The translations under genes and the position numbers were made by a program. The notes under the pieces are model-generated. The model was given only the letters and a program-made list of their open reading frames with translations. It made no database searches and was not told where the DNA came from. A stretch of 11,250 nt of DNA, taken from assembly GCA_018814945.1 (NCBI GenBank), contig JAHIYT010000112.1, positions 1 to 11,250 on the forward strand, written 5' to 3'. Shown here one piece after another: positions 6,630-11,250 of this stretch. This DNA comes from Patescibacteria group bacterium (GTDB lineage Bacteria; Patescibacteriota; Gracilibacteria; UM-FILTER-43-11). Numbering within the stretch: position 1 is the first letter of the stretch; every line of letters begins with the position of its first letter.

Positions 6630-6812
6630 ATGCCAAGAGGAAAGAACACTAACGTTTACCTAATTTGTAAGGATTGTAAAATGCAGAATTACAAAACCCG
6701 TATTAACAAAAAAACTATTACAGGTAAATTAGAACAGAATAAATTTTGTGCTAAATGCAATAAGGCTACTTTGCATGCTAGTGGAAGCGAAATAAAACAC
6801 AGCTCTTCTTAA
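6630..6812 (+). CDS. rpmG: 50S ribosomal protein bL33
   Basis: A 60-aa large-subunit protein. The sequence MPRGKNTNVYLICKDCKMQN followed by YKTRINKK is typical of bL33. It is the zinc-binding form, with Cys13, Cys16, Cys40 and Cys43. A short serine-rich tail (GSEIKHSSS) extends past the usual core. No Shine-Dalgarno is present. TTTAAT lies nine bases before the ATG and could be a -10 for a near-leaderless message, but readthrough from the tRNA genes is just as likely. The gene ends at a heptamer repeat array. Confidence 0.95.
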   Translation: MPRGKNTNVYLICKDCKMQNYKTRINKKTITGKLEQNKFCAKCNKATLHASGSEIKHSSS

Positions 6813-6818
6813 TTTAAG

Positions 6819-6860
6819 ATCTCTAATCTGAGATCCGAGATCTGAGATCTGAGATATTTA
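6819..6860. repeat. Second (ATCYGAG)n heptamer array at a convergent junction
   Basis: Consecutive 7-mers read ATCTCTA, ATCTGAG, ATCCGAG, ATCTGAG, ATCTGAG, ATATTTA. The array starts seven bases after the rpmG stop and its last unit contains the stop of the convergent VanW-domain gene. It is the same family as at 1471-1512, in the same kind of place and ending on the minus gene's stop in the same way. Confidence 0.85.
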
Positions 6861-8123
6861 GTATCCGTTTTCCGTAACTTCAGCAGGCGCCTCTGCACCA
6901 ATTATATAATAATCAGGGCGAGCCTGGTATTTACTGAATATTGTTTCCAAGAAATCTCTTACCGGAGAATTCTCATTTTCCTGCTTTTCCTTATACAAAA
7001 CGTGCCTATACCAAGTTGAAGTGAGCCCAGGTACTGCGTGTCCAAGTACTTCAACTTCACCTGGTGCGAGGTTATTTGAATACTGAGTTTTGGTTGCTGG
7101 CGGGCTAGTCCATCCAGAATAGTAAGGACCTATCATAAATACATCTCTGTCATCTTTTGTCCCATAAAAATTGTAATAGGCTTTTTTGTCGATCGTAAAT
7201 GACTGCATCAAAATATGAGCAGGGGAGTCATTGATGAATTTGAGATCAGGTGACGGAGGATAGACCGTAGCATCTAAACCATGTGGAGTGTAATAGCTCA
7301 CTGCGTATGAATGATTTTTCCTCATAGTAACTGGGAAACCAGCAGCAAGAGCGGCACGATAGGTAGTTGTTGATACTTGGCAAAGGCCACCACCGTATTC
7401 CGGCACTGTTTTATCACCCTTAATAACCAATTCTGGTTTATAGCCAGTACTCTCATCCACTTCACCAAGAACATCACCAAAAACAAATTCTTCACCCGGA
7501 TTAATAATATGACCGTTAAATTTACTTAAGCCAACATTGATATTATTTATTCTATTATATGGTGAACCGCTAAAATTAGTTTCACCACCGGAGACGAGCT
7601 CTTGAATACCCATTTGTTGCAGATCCTCACTTAAAACAGTGACAACAGGATCTTCTCGGATAATTGGAAGTGTTAAGAATTCAATATTATTTTCAAGTGC
7701 ATACTTGAGCATCATTGTGGCCTTTTCTAGATCAAGCTCTCTGCCAAAGAGACCATGACCTTCAAAAATCACATTCCCTTCCGCATCAATATCAATGGTT
7801 ACATCTTCTCTTTCGCGAGAAATCTCAGGAGCAATAGTTGACTCTAAATAATTACGTAATTTCATTGTATCGATTCCTTCGTAGCTTTTATCCTCCAGAT
7901 AATCATTAATCAGAAATTGCTCTTCCTCCAAGGTCTTTATCTCAAAATCGTCAAAAAAGGCTTTATTGTAATCCGAAAACCAATCCATACGACTCGGATA
8001 CAAAGTCCAGATTTTATAATCCGTCTTCAAAATAACTTGGCCGGGTAAATCCATTGCGAAGCCAGTTCCGGTAAAGGCAACAAATAAGCCAAAGGTTATG
8101 ATGAATTTTGTGATGAATCTCAT
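6858..8123 (-). CDS. Exported VanW-domain protein
   Basis: A 421-aa envelope protein of unknown biochemical role. It begins with a signal peptide (basic MRFITK, hydrophobic core to about residue 22, probable cleavage after GFA). An N-terminal region (about 60-175) resembles the putative peptidoglycan-binding domain often paired with VanW. The VanW domain spans about 183-330: SGSPYNRINNINVGLSKFNG, then NPGEEFVFGDVLG, the hallmark GGGLCQVSTTTYRAAL (244-259), and HGLDATVYPPSPDL (281-294). The C-terminal part (about 350-410) may be a degenerate G5-like domain. VanW was named from a vancomycin-resistance cluster, but most family members are not resistance genes, and there is no vanA/H/X here. Its ATG overlaps the stop of the upstream YtxH-like gene as ATGA, so the two are translationally coupled. 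Confidence 0.9.
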   Translation of the reverse strand: MRFITKFIITFGLFVAFTGTGFAMDLPGQVILKTDYKIWTLYPSRMDWFSDYNKAFFDDFEIKTLEEEQFLINDYLEDKSYEGIDTMKLRNYLESTIAPEISREREDVTIDIDAEGNVIFEGHGLFGRELDLEKATMMLKYALENNIEFLTLPIIREDPVVTVLSEDLQQMGIQELVSGGETNFSGSPYNRINNINVGLSKFNGHIINPGEEFVFGDVLGEVDESTGYKPELVIKGDKTVPEYGGGLCQVSTTTYRAALAAGFPVTMRKNHSYAVSYYTPHGLDATVYPPSPDLKFINDSPAHILMQSFTIDKKAYYNFYGTKDDRDVFMIGPYYSGWTSPPATKTQYSNNLAPGEVEVLGHAVPGLTSTWYRHVLYKEKQENENSPVRDFLETIFSKYQARPDYYIIGAEAPAEVTENGY

Positions 8124-8371
8124 TTTTTATTTTTCGGCATCAATAATTTAAGTAAACAGCGTTTAAAAAACCCAAGCCTTTTTTCATCTTTTATACGGGC
8201 TTTTCCTTCTAGAAACATTTCCAGAGATTTTTCTCGCAAATACTGACGAGTCTCTTTACCCTTTTTTGGAGCAAGTGTTAAGCCTAATATTGAGCCAATT
8301 GCGCCACCAACAACAACACCGGTTAGGATTTTGAAAATCTTTTTTCCAACTTTTGGTTTTTTGATTTGCAT
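8120..8371 (-). CDS. Small YtxH-like membrane protein
   Basis: An 83-aa protein with one hydrophobic glycine-rich helix (about 13-34, KILTGVVVGGAIGSILGLTL) followed at once by APKKGKETRQYLREK. This is the YtxH/GvpP-like signature: helix, APxxGxETR, charged tail. The remainder is basic (RIKDEKRLGFFKR). The role is unknown; family members are membrane-anchored and often stress-linked. The frame extends to an ATG at 8425, overlapping the phosphohexomutase gene, but that start lies in the -35 of a strong promoter. The ATG at 8371 therefore fits better. The stop TGA overlaps the VanW gene start and is one of two UGA stops in the window, evidence against UGA recoding. Confidence 0.75.
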   Translation of the reverse strand: MQIKKPKVGKKIFKILTGVVVGGAIGSILGLTLAPKKGKETRQYLREKSLEMFLEGKARIKDEKRLGFFKRCLLKLLMPKNKK

Positions 8372-8396
8372 AATTGTGAAAATTAGGAGCACAAGT

Positions 8397-8425
8397 ATTA
8401 TACCTCTCTTATTTATTCCAATCAA
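8397..8425 (-). promoter_or_regulatory. Putative promoter inside the phosphohexomutase 3' end
   Basis: Reading the minus strand, TTGATT (8420-8425) is followed by 17 bp and a perfect TATAAT (8397-8402). Transcription would start near 8390 and reach the ATG at 8371 after about 20 bases. It would let the YtxH-like and VanW genes be expressed apart from the upstream phosphohexomutase gene. Confidence 0.55.
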
Positions 8426-9788
8426 TTTCAGAATAAGTTTTTAAATGTCCTAGAATTATTTCTTTAATCTCTTCCAAATGGTCAGGTGTTTGTGCTTCCA
8501 TGGTAATTGAGATTCGAGGACTTGTATTGCTCACACGTATTCCAGCCCAGCCACCATTTCCAAAATCCATTCTAATTCCATCTAGCGTGGTATTCGGGTA
8601 TTTATCCAAAAAATACAGCTTCACCTTTTCCAGTACCTGAAACTTCTCATCATCACTGCAATATGGACGAATCTCCGGTTCATCGTAGGTTTTTGGGAAA
8701 TCATCAAACACATAAGAAACTTCTCTTTCATTATGGCCGACTATATTTAAAATTCTGCACGCTGTCACGAGCGCATCATCATAAGGGTAGTAATCTTCAG
8801 GCAGAAAGAAATGTCCGGACTGCTCACCACCAAGTACCGCATTGTGTTTGGTCATGGCATTTTCTACGTAAGAATGACCAACCTCACACATTATTGGTTT
8901 TCCGCCCCATGTTGTTACCAAATCAAATAAAGATTGAGAATTAGAAACGGTAAATACAATCGTTCCACCTTTGTGGCGAGAAAGTACATCTTTAGAAAGT
9001 AACATCAACACTTTATCCGCATTTATAAACTCACCTTTTTCAGTTATTACACCGAGGCGGTCTCCATCCCCATCGAATCCAAATCCAATATCCGCCTTTT
9101 CTTCGAGAACTTTCTTTTTCAAATCCTCCAAATTAGCTTCCACAATAGGATCCGCTTCATGATTTGGGAAAGTGCCATCAAGCTCTGTATAAAGCTCGAT
9201 AACTTCATGCCCCAACTCTCTGAGGATTTTAGGATAAGTAGCTCCAGCAACACCATTGCCGGTATCGACAACGACTTTCAAATATCTACTCTCACCGAAC
9301 AGATTTTTAATCTTATTTAAATAGAATTGATAATAATCTCCGCTTACTTTTTTGCCTTCACCTTCCAAAAACTCTCCTTTTTCGATTATTTGATAGACCT
9401 TTTGGATTTCATCACCAAAAACCGCATGTGCATTTCTCGTCACTAATTTAAATCCGTTATATTCCTTTGGATTATGGCTTGCGGAAATATTGCACCCGCC
9501 ATCAAATTTACCTTCAGTGTTTACAAAATAAAGAAATGGGGAAGGGGATAGGCCAATATTTGTAACATTGCATCCGGTTGAAAGTAAGCCATTTACAAAT
9601 GCCTCATGAAGTTCTGGCCCATGGATTCGGCAATCCATACCAACAACAACTTTTGGCGCCTCTAAATCAAGTTTGTGACGTAAATAAGTACCAAAGGCTT
9701 TCCCAATCAATTTGGCATTTTCAACATTTAATTGCTCGGGATAAGTACCACGGATATCGTATGCCCGGAATATTTTACTATCTACCAT
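8409..9788 (-). CDS. Phosphomannomutase/phosphoglucomutase (alpha-D-phosphohexomutase)
   Basis: Interconverts hexose 6-phosphate and 1-phosphate (mannose and/or glucose), supplying sugar-1-phosphates for nucleotide sugars used in glycans. The 459-aa, four-domain protein is full length. It opens with SKIFRAYDIRG. The phosphoserine loop is ISASHNPKEYNGFK with the active serine at 104. The magnesium loop is GFDGDGDRLG (Asp239, Asp241, Asp243). The sugar-specificity loop is GGEQSGH (320-326). The C-terminal phosphate-binding loop is RVSNTSPRI (418-426). GEQSGH with this overall layout favours the ManB/AlgC-like PMM/PGM group over phosphoglucosamine mutase. It begins a minus-strand cluster with the YtxH-like and VanW genes. 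Its ATG has no Shine-Dalgarno but a perfect TATAAT nine bases upstream. Confidence 0.94.
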   Translation of the reverse strand: MVDSKIFRAYDIRGTYPEQLNVENAKLIGKAFGTYLRHKLDLEAPKVVVGMDCRIHGPELHEAFVNGLLSTGCNVTNIGLSPSPFLYFVNTEGKFDGGCNISASHNPKEYNGFKLVTRNAHAVFGDEIQKVYQIIEKGEFLEGEGKKVSGDYYQFYLNKIKNLFGESRYLKVVVDTGNGVAGATYPKILRELGHEVIELYTELDGTFPNHEADPIVEANLEDLKKKVLEEKADIGFGFDGDGDRLGVITEKGEFINADKVLMLLSKDVLSRHKGGTIVFTVSNSQSLFDLVTTWGGKPIMCEVGHSYVENAMTKHNAVLGGEQSGHFFLPEDYYPYDDALVTACRILNIVGHNEREVSYVFDDFPKTYDEPEIRPYCSDDEKFQVLEKVKLYFLDKYPNTTLDGIRMDFGNGGWAGIRVSNTSPRISITMEAQTPDHLEEIKEIILGHLKTYSEIDWNK

Positions 9789-9790
9789 TT

Positions 9791-9845
9791 TGACGACATT
9801 ATAAAATGACGTAATGACGATACCATATCTTCTTTAATTGACGAA
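9791..9845. repeat. Octamer-phased TGACG motifs around the phosphohexomutase start
   Basis: TGACG begins at 9791, 9807, 9815 and 9839. Every spacing (16, 8, 24) is a multiple of eight. Units between are degenerate. The last copy is the left arm of a larger palindrome. This looks like a decayed 8-mer tandem repeat, though the copies flank the -10 of the phosphohexomutase gene and could be protein-binding sites. Confidence 0.5.
9798..9803 (-). promoter_or_regulatory. Perfect -10 box close to the phosphohexomutase start
   Basis: TATAAT on the minus strand ends nine bases before the ATG at 9788, which would give a leader of about three bases. No convincing -35 lies 16-18 bp upstream, so the call rests on the -10 and the lack of a Shine-Dalgarno. 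Confidence 0.35.
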
Positions 9846-9937
9846 CACTGATTAACGATTTTTGATTTTTTAAGTTATAGTCAGTAAATTGACTGTCATA
9901 TCAAAAATCAACATTCCTCTGTTCTTTATTCGTCAAT
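9837..9937. repeat. Long nested palindrome (101 bp)
   Basis: Three stems nest around one centre. ATTGACGAA (9837-9845) pairs with TTCGTCAAT (9929-9937). GATTTTTGAT near 9858-9867 pairs with ATCAAAAATC near 9900-9909. A short AGTCA/TGACT stem lies at the tip. It sits between the zinc-ribbon gene and the phosphohexomutase gene, both on the minus strand, so the transcript would fold into a long imperfect hairpin. Termination, RNA processing, or a decayed inverted-repeat element are all possible. Confidence 0.7.
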
Positions 9938-9962
9938 AAAAGAGTTATTTAGGATAAGGGGG

Positions 9963-10148
9963 AAAGAAGCGTCATTGGCTTGATTCCCCAGCTAGGCCCA
10001 AAGGTGGTCATCCTCTGGGAAGTTTGGAATTGCAGCTTGTACATCGATGTCTCTTGGTTGAGTTCTCGGTGCCACAATTGCGGCATTTTAGGGTAACCTT
10101 CACTTTTTTCTTCGCCATTGCACCCTCCCTTGCTAAAGACGCTTCTTT
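9963..10148 (-). other. Zinc-ribbon locus enclosed by 17-nt inverted repeats
   Basis: On the + strand, AAAGAAGCGTCATTGGC (9963-9979) is matched by the inverse complement of 10132-10148 (AAAGAAGCGTCTTTAGC): 15 of 17 identical, the first 11 without a break. In the minus-strand RNA these pair as a long stem enclosing the whole reading frame and its Shine-Dalgarno. The 3' arm also lies within a competing local hairpin (GGGGAA 9959-9964 with TTCCCC 9984-9989, inner stem AAGC/GCTT). A further 6-bp hairpin with AATT loop (TGCCGCAATTGTGGCA) lies over the first Cys knuckle. Either a structured, possibly self-regulating mRNA or the ends of a miniature element. Confidence 0.5.
10008..10118 (-). CDS. 36-aa zinc-ribbon protein
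   Basis: A very small, highly basic protein: MAKKKVKVTLKCRNCGTENS, then TKRHRCTSCNSKLPRG. Cys12, Cys15, Cys26 and Cys29 form two CxxC knuckles of a zinc ribbon, as in small ribosome- or nucleic-acid-associated proteins. It resembles no specific family I can name; L40e-like or DZR-like ribbons are the nearest in style. The ATG is preceded by AAGGGAGGGTGCA, the only strong Shine-Dalgarno in the window, and by a near-consensus promoter about 90 bp upstream. It ends in TGA. The frame stays open about 34 codons upstream (including a CIPC) but has no ATG or ribosome site there. The block is GC-richer than its surroundings and is enclosed by inverted repeats, so it may also be a structured RNA. Confidence 0.65.
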   Translation of the reverse strand: MAKKKVKVTLKCRNCGTENSTKRHRCTSCNSKLPRG

Positions 10149-10206
10149 GATTTTCTCGAAACCATGCCAGCCATCATTAGCCAAACACGGAATACACGAG
10201 GTTCCA

Positions 10207-10234
10207 ATTTTATTGATTTTTTAATACTTGTCAA
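10207..10234 (-). promoter_or_regulatory. Near-consensus promoter of the zinc-ribbon gene
   Basis: On the minus strand a perfect TTGACA (10229-10234) is followed by 16 bp and TAAAAT (10207-10212, five of six). Predicted start is near 10200, giving a leader of about 80 bases, much longer than at other genes here. The leader contains one arm of the inverted repeat and the Shine-Dalgarno. It also holds a 14-codon basic frame ending just before the Shine-Dalgarno, which has no ribosome site of its own. Confidence 0.6.
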
Positions 10235-10273
10235 AACTTATTACATTTTTATTTGTACGAAAAAACTCTAATA

Positions 10274-10305
10274 AATTTTCAATTTACAATTTACAATTTA
10301 CAAAC
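10274..10305. repeat. Heptamer array (AATTTAC)n upstream of ddl
   Basis: AATTTTC at 10274-10280 is followed by three AATTTAC units (10281-10301) and a partial AAAC. It is the inverse complement of the array at 10367-10394: 26 bases match without a break. ATTTGTACGAA also occurs twice as a direct repeat, at 10251-10261 (left of this array) and 10336-10346 (between the arrays). Confidence 0.85.
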
Positions 10306-10363
10306 TATTTGCATAAGCCAAAAAAAGAGTATACAATTTGTACGAATTATTTAATTTCATTGA

Positions 10364-11250
10364 ATGAAAATTGTAAATTGTAAATTGAAAATTGCACTTT
10401 TGTGCGGTGGTCCATCACTCGAACGTGGTATCTCACTCAACTCCGCTCGCTCCGTTTGCGATCACTTACATTCAGAAGAAATTGAGATTCTTCCAATTTA
10501 TTTTGACCATAAAAAAAACGCGTACCAAATTTCCCGTTCACAACTTTATTCAAACACACCATCTGATTTTGATTTTAAACTTCACTCGTCCGGTAAGCCA
10601 CTTTCCAAAACAGCTTTTGGTAAGTTTTTAAAAACGGTAGATCTGGCCTTCCCTGTAATGCACGGTCCATTTGGAGAAGATGGCGAAATTCAGCGTATTC
10701 TCAAGCGTCATAAATGCCCATGTATAGGATCGCCGGAAGATGCTTGCAAAAGGGCATTTGATAAATTCAGCGCTAATGAATTTATTAGAGAAAATGGTTT
10801 TTACACACTTCCATCAATCCTTCTAAAATCTCACCTAAAAAATCATAAACAAGCTATCGCTAAATTCTTTAAGGAGCATAAAATCAAACGCGCGGTTGTA
10901 AAACCTGCAACTGGTGGTTCTAGTATTGCAGTTTATTCAATTTCAACTCCGGATGAAGCACTAAAAAAAGCTCAGGAAATTTTTTCCAAAAGGGTAGATA
11001 CACGTGTTGTTATTGAGCCATTTTGTCAGGGGACTGAATTCACAGTAATAATCCTACAAAATCGCTTTGGTATGCCGGTTGCCGTAATGCCGTCCGAAAT
11101 AGAAATTAGTTACAAAGATCATCAGATTTTTGATTATAGAAAAAAATATCTGGCAACTCGTCAGGTTACTTACCATTGCCCGCCAAGGTTCGATAATAGA
11201 ACGATTGAACGTATTCAAATTCAATCTGAACAATTATTCAAGCTCCTCGG
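10364..11250 (+). CDS. ddl: D-alanine--D-alanine ligase, 3' end beyond the window
   Basis: Joins two D-alanines using ATP to make the dipeptide for peptidoglycan. At least 295 residues are present. Motifs: the N-terminal LLCGGPSLERGISLNSARSV (12-31), FPVMHGPFGEDGEIQRIL (96-113), the ATP-grasp lysine segment VVKPATGGSSIAV (178-190), EPFCQGTEFTV (218-228), and MPSEIEI with DYRKKYL (242-263). The C-terminal metal-binding end is cut off. The usual family start would be MKIALLCGG. Here the ATG at 10364 adds seven residues (MKIVNCK) coded by a tandem heptamer array, and a TTG at 10385 would restore the standard N-terminus. No Shine-Dalgarno precedes either. Substrate variants such as D-Ala-D-Lac ligase cannot be judged. 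Confidence 0.93.
   Translation, partial: MKIVNCKLKIALLCGGPSLERGISLNSARSVCDHLHSEEIEILPIYFDHKKNAYQISRSQLYSNTPSDFDFKLHSSGKPLSKTAFGKFLKTVDLAFPVMHGPFGEDGEIQRILKRHKCPCIGSPEDACKRAFDKFSANEFIRENGFYTLPSILLKSHLKNHKQAIAKFFKEHKIKRAVVKPATGGSSIAVYSISTPDEALKKAQEIFSKRVDTRVVIEPFCQGTEFTVIILQNRFGMPVAVMPSEIEISYKDHQIFDYRKKYLATRQVTYHCPPRFDNRTIERIQIQSEQLFKLL
10367..10394. repeat. Heptamer array overlapping the ddl start codons
   Basis: Four consecutive 7-mers, AAAATTG, TAAATTG, TAAATTG, AAAATTG, lie directly after the ATG at 10364. Three units equal 21 bp, so expansion kept the frame. This is the inverted partner of the array at 10274-10301, with 65 bp between, so the RNA can form a hairpin that includes the ddl initiation region. 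Confidence 0.85.

Noticed and set aside
6858..8123. Vancomycin resistance locus, suggested by VanW and Ddl
   Set aside because: No VanH, VanX, VanR or VanS is present. VanW domains are widespread envelope proteins, and the ligase is a plain Ddl-family enzyme 2 kb away on the other strand.
8663..9793. Plus-strand frames inside the phosphohexomutase gene
   Set aside because: Antisense shadows of a clearly coding gene, with no motifs or start signals.
8120..10118. UGA recoded as glycine, as in some Gracilibacteria/Absconditabacteria
   Set aside because: Most stops here are TAA or TAG, which raised the idea. But the long genes contain no in-frame UGA, and the YtxH-like and zinc-ribbon genes end at UGA.
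9963..10200. Known RNA such as tmRNA, 6S, SRP or RNase P RNA in the zinc-ribbon block
   Set aside because: None of the conserved sequence landmarks of these RNAs was found on the minus strand. The structured-RNA idea is kept only as an unnamed candidate.
10119..10220. Zinc-ribbon protein extended upstream to include a CIPC segment
   Set aside because: The frame is open for about 34 codons, but it has no ATG or Shine-Dalgarno there and overlaps the promoter -10. The extra CxxC is tempting but unsupported.
10274..10394. CRISPR array
   Set aside because: The repeats are directly adjacent 7-mers with no unique spacers of constant length, and no cas gene is present.

Overview
The window is bacterial, AT-rich and gene-dense, and uses the standard code: UGA is a stop, never a sense codon, in the long genes. 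The gene content is bL28, bL33, RecR and SmpB alongside a divergent glutamine synthetase, an archaeal/CPR-style TrmB-family regulator and a VanW-domain protein. The genes are compact, almost none has a Shine-Dalgarno, and the gaps are full of 7-8 nt periodic repeats. Together this suggests a Patescibacteria (CPR) genome, perhaps from the Gracilibacteria/Peregrinibacteria side. The phylum is an inference from gene style, not a proven assignment.

Layout. (1) 26-1435 (+): membrane sugar-phosphate transferase that starts surface polysaccharide synthesis. It converges on (2) recR (1508-2107, -), which lies 36 bp downstream of glnA (2144-3637, -). (3) glnA is divergent from a TrmB-family regulator (3826-4566, +). 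The gap between them holds two operator-like dyads, one of which covers the -35 of the regulator promoter. (4) The regulator and smpB (4563-5006, -) meet tail to tail and share one CTAG as both stop codons. (5) A 361-bp gap holds a 13-bp inverted repeat and a GC-rich hairpin; next comes an M50 site-2 protease (5368-5979, -). (6) A translation block on + carries rpmB, tRNA-Ser(GGA), tRNA-Thr(GGT) and rpmG. The two tRNAs are separated by a 166-bp segment bounded by a 17-bp repeat of the tRNA-Ser 3' end. (7) A minus-strand cell-envelope cluster follows: phosphohexomutase, then a small YtxH-like membrane protein, then an exported VanW-domain protein. It has a good internal promoter and an ATGA overlap. 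(8) 9789-10363 holds a nested palindrome and an overlooked 36-aa zinc-ribbon gene (-). That gene has its own near-consensus promoter, the only strong Shine-Dalgarno in the window, and flanking 17-nt inverted repeats. (9) A D-Ala-D-Ala ligase (+) runs off the right edge. Its first codons lie inside a tandem heptamer array.

How it fits together: the sugar transferase, phosphohexomutase, VanW-domain protein and Ddl all serve envelope or peptidoglycan building. The ribosomal proteins, tRNAs and SmpB serve translation and ribosome rescue. glnA plus the regulator is a candidate nitrogen-control pair. The less usual content is between the genes: two arrays of one heptamer family at convergent junctions, a facing pair of another heptamer family, octamer-phased motifs, and the small zinc-ribbon locus.
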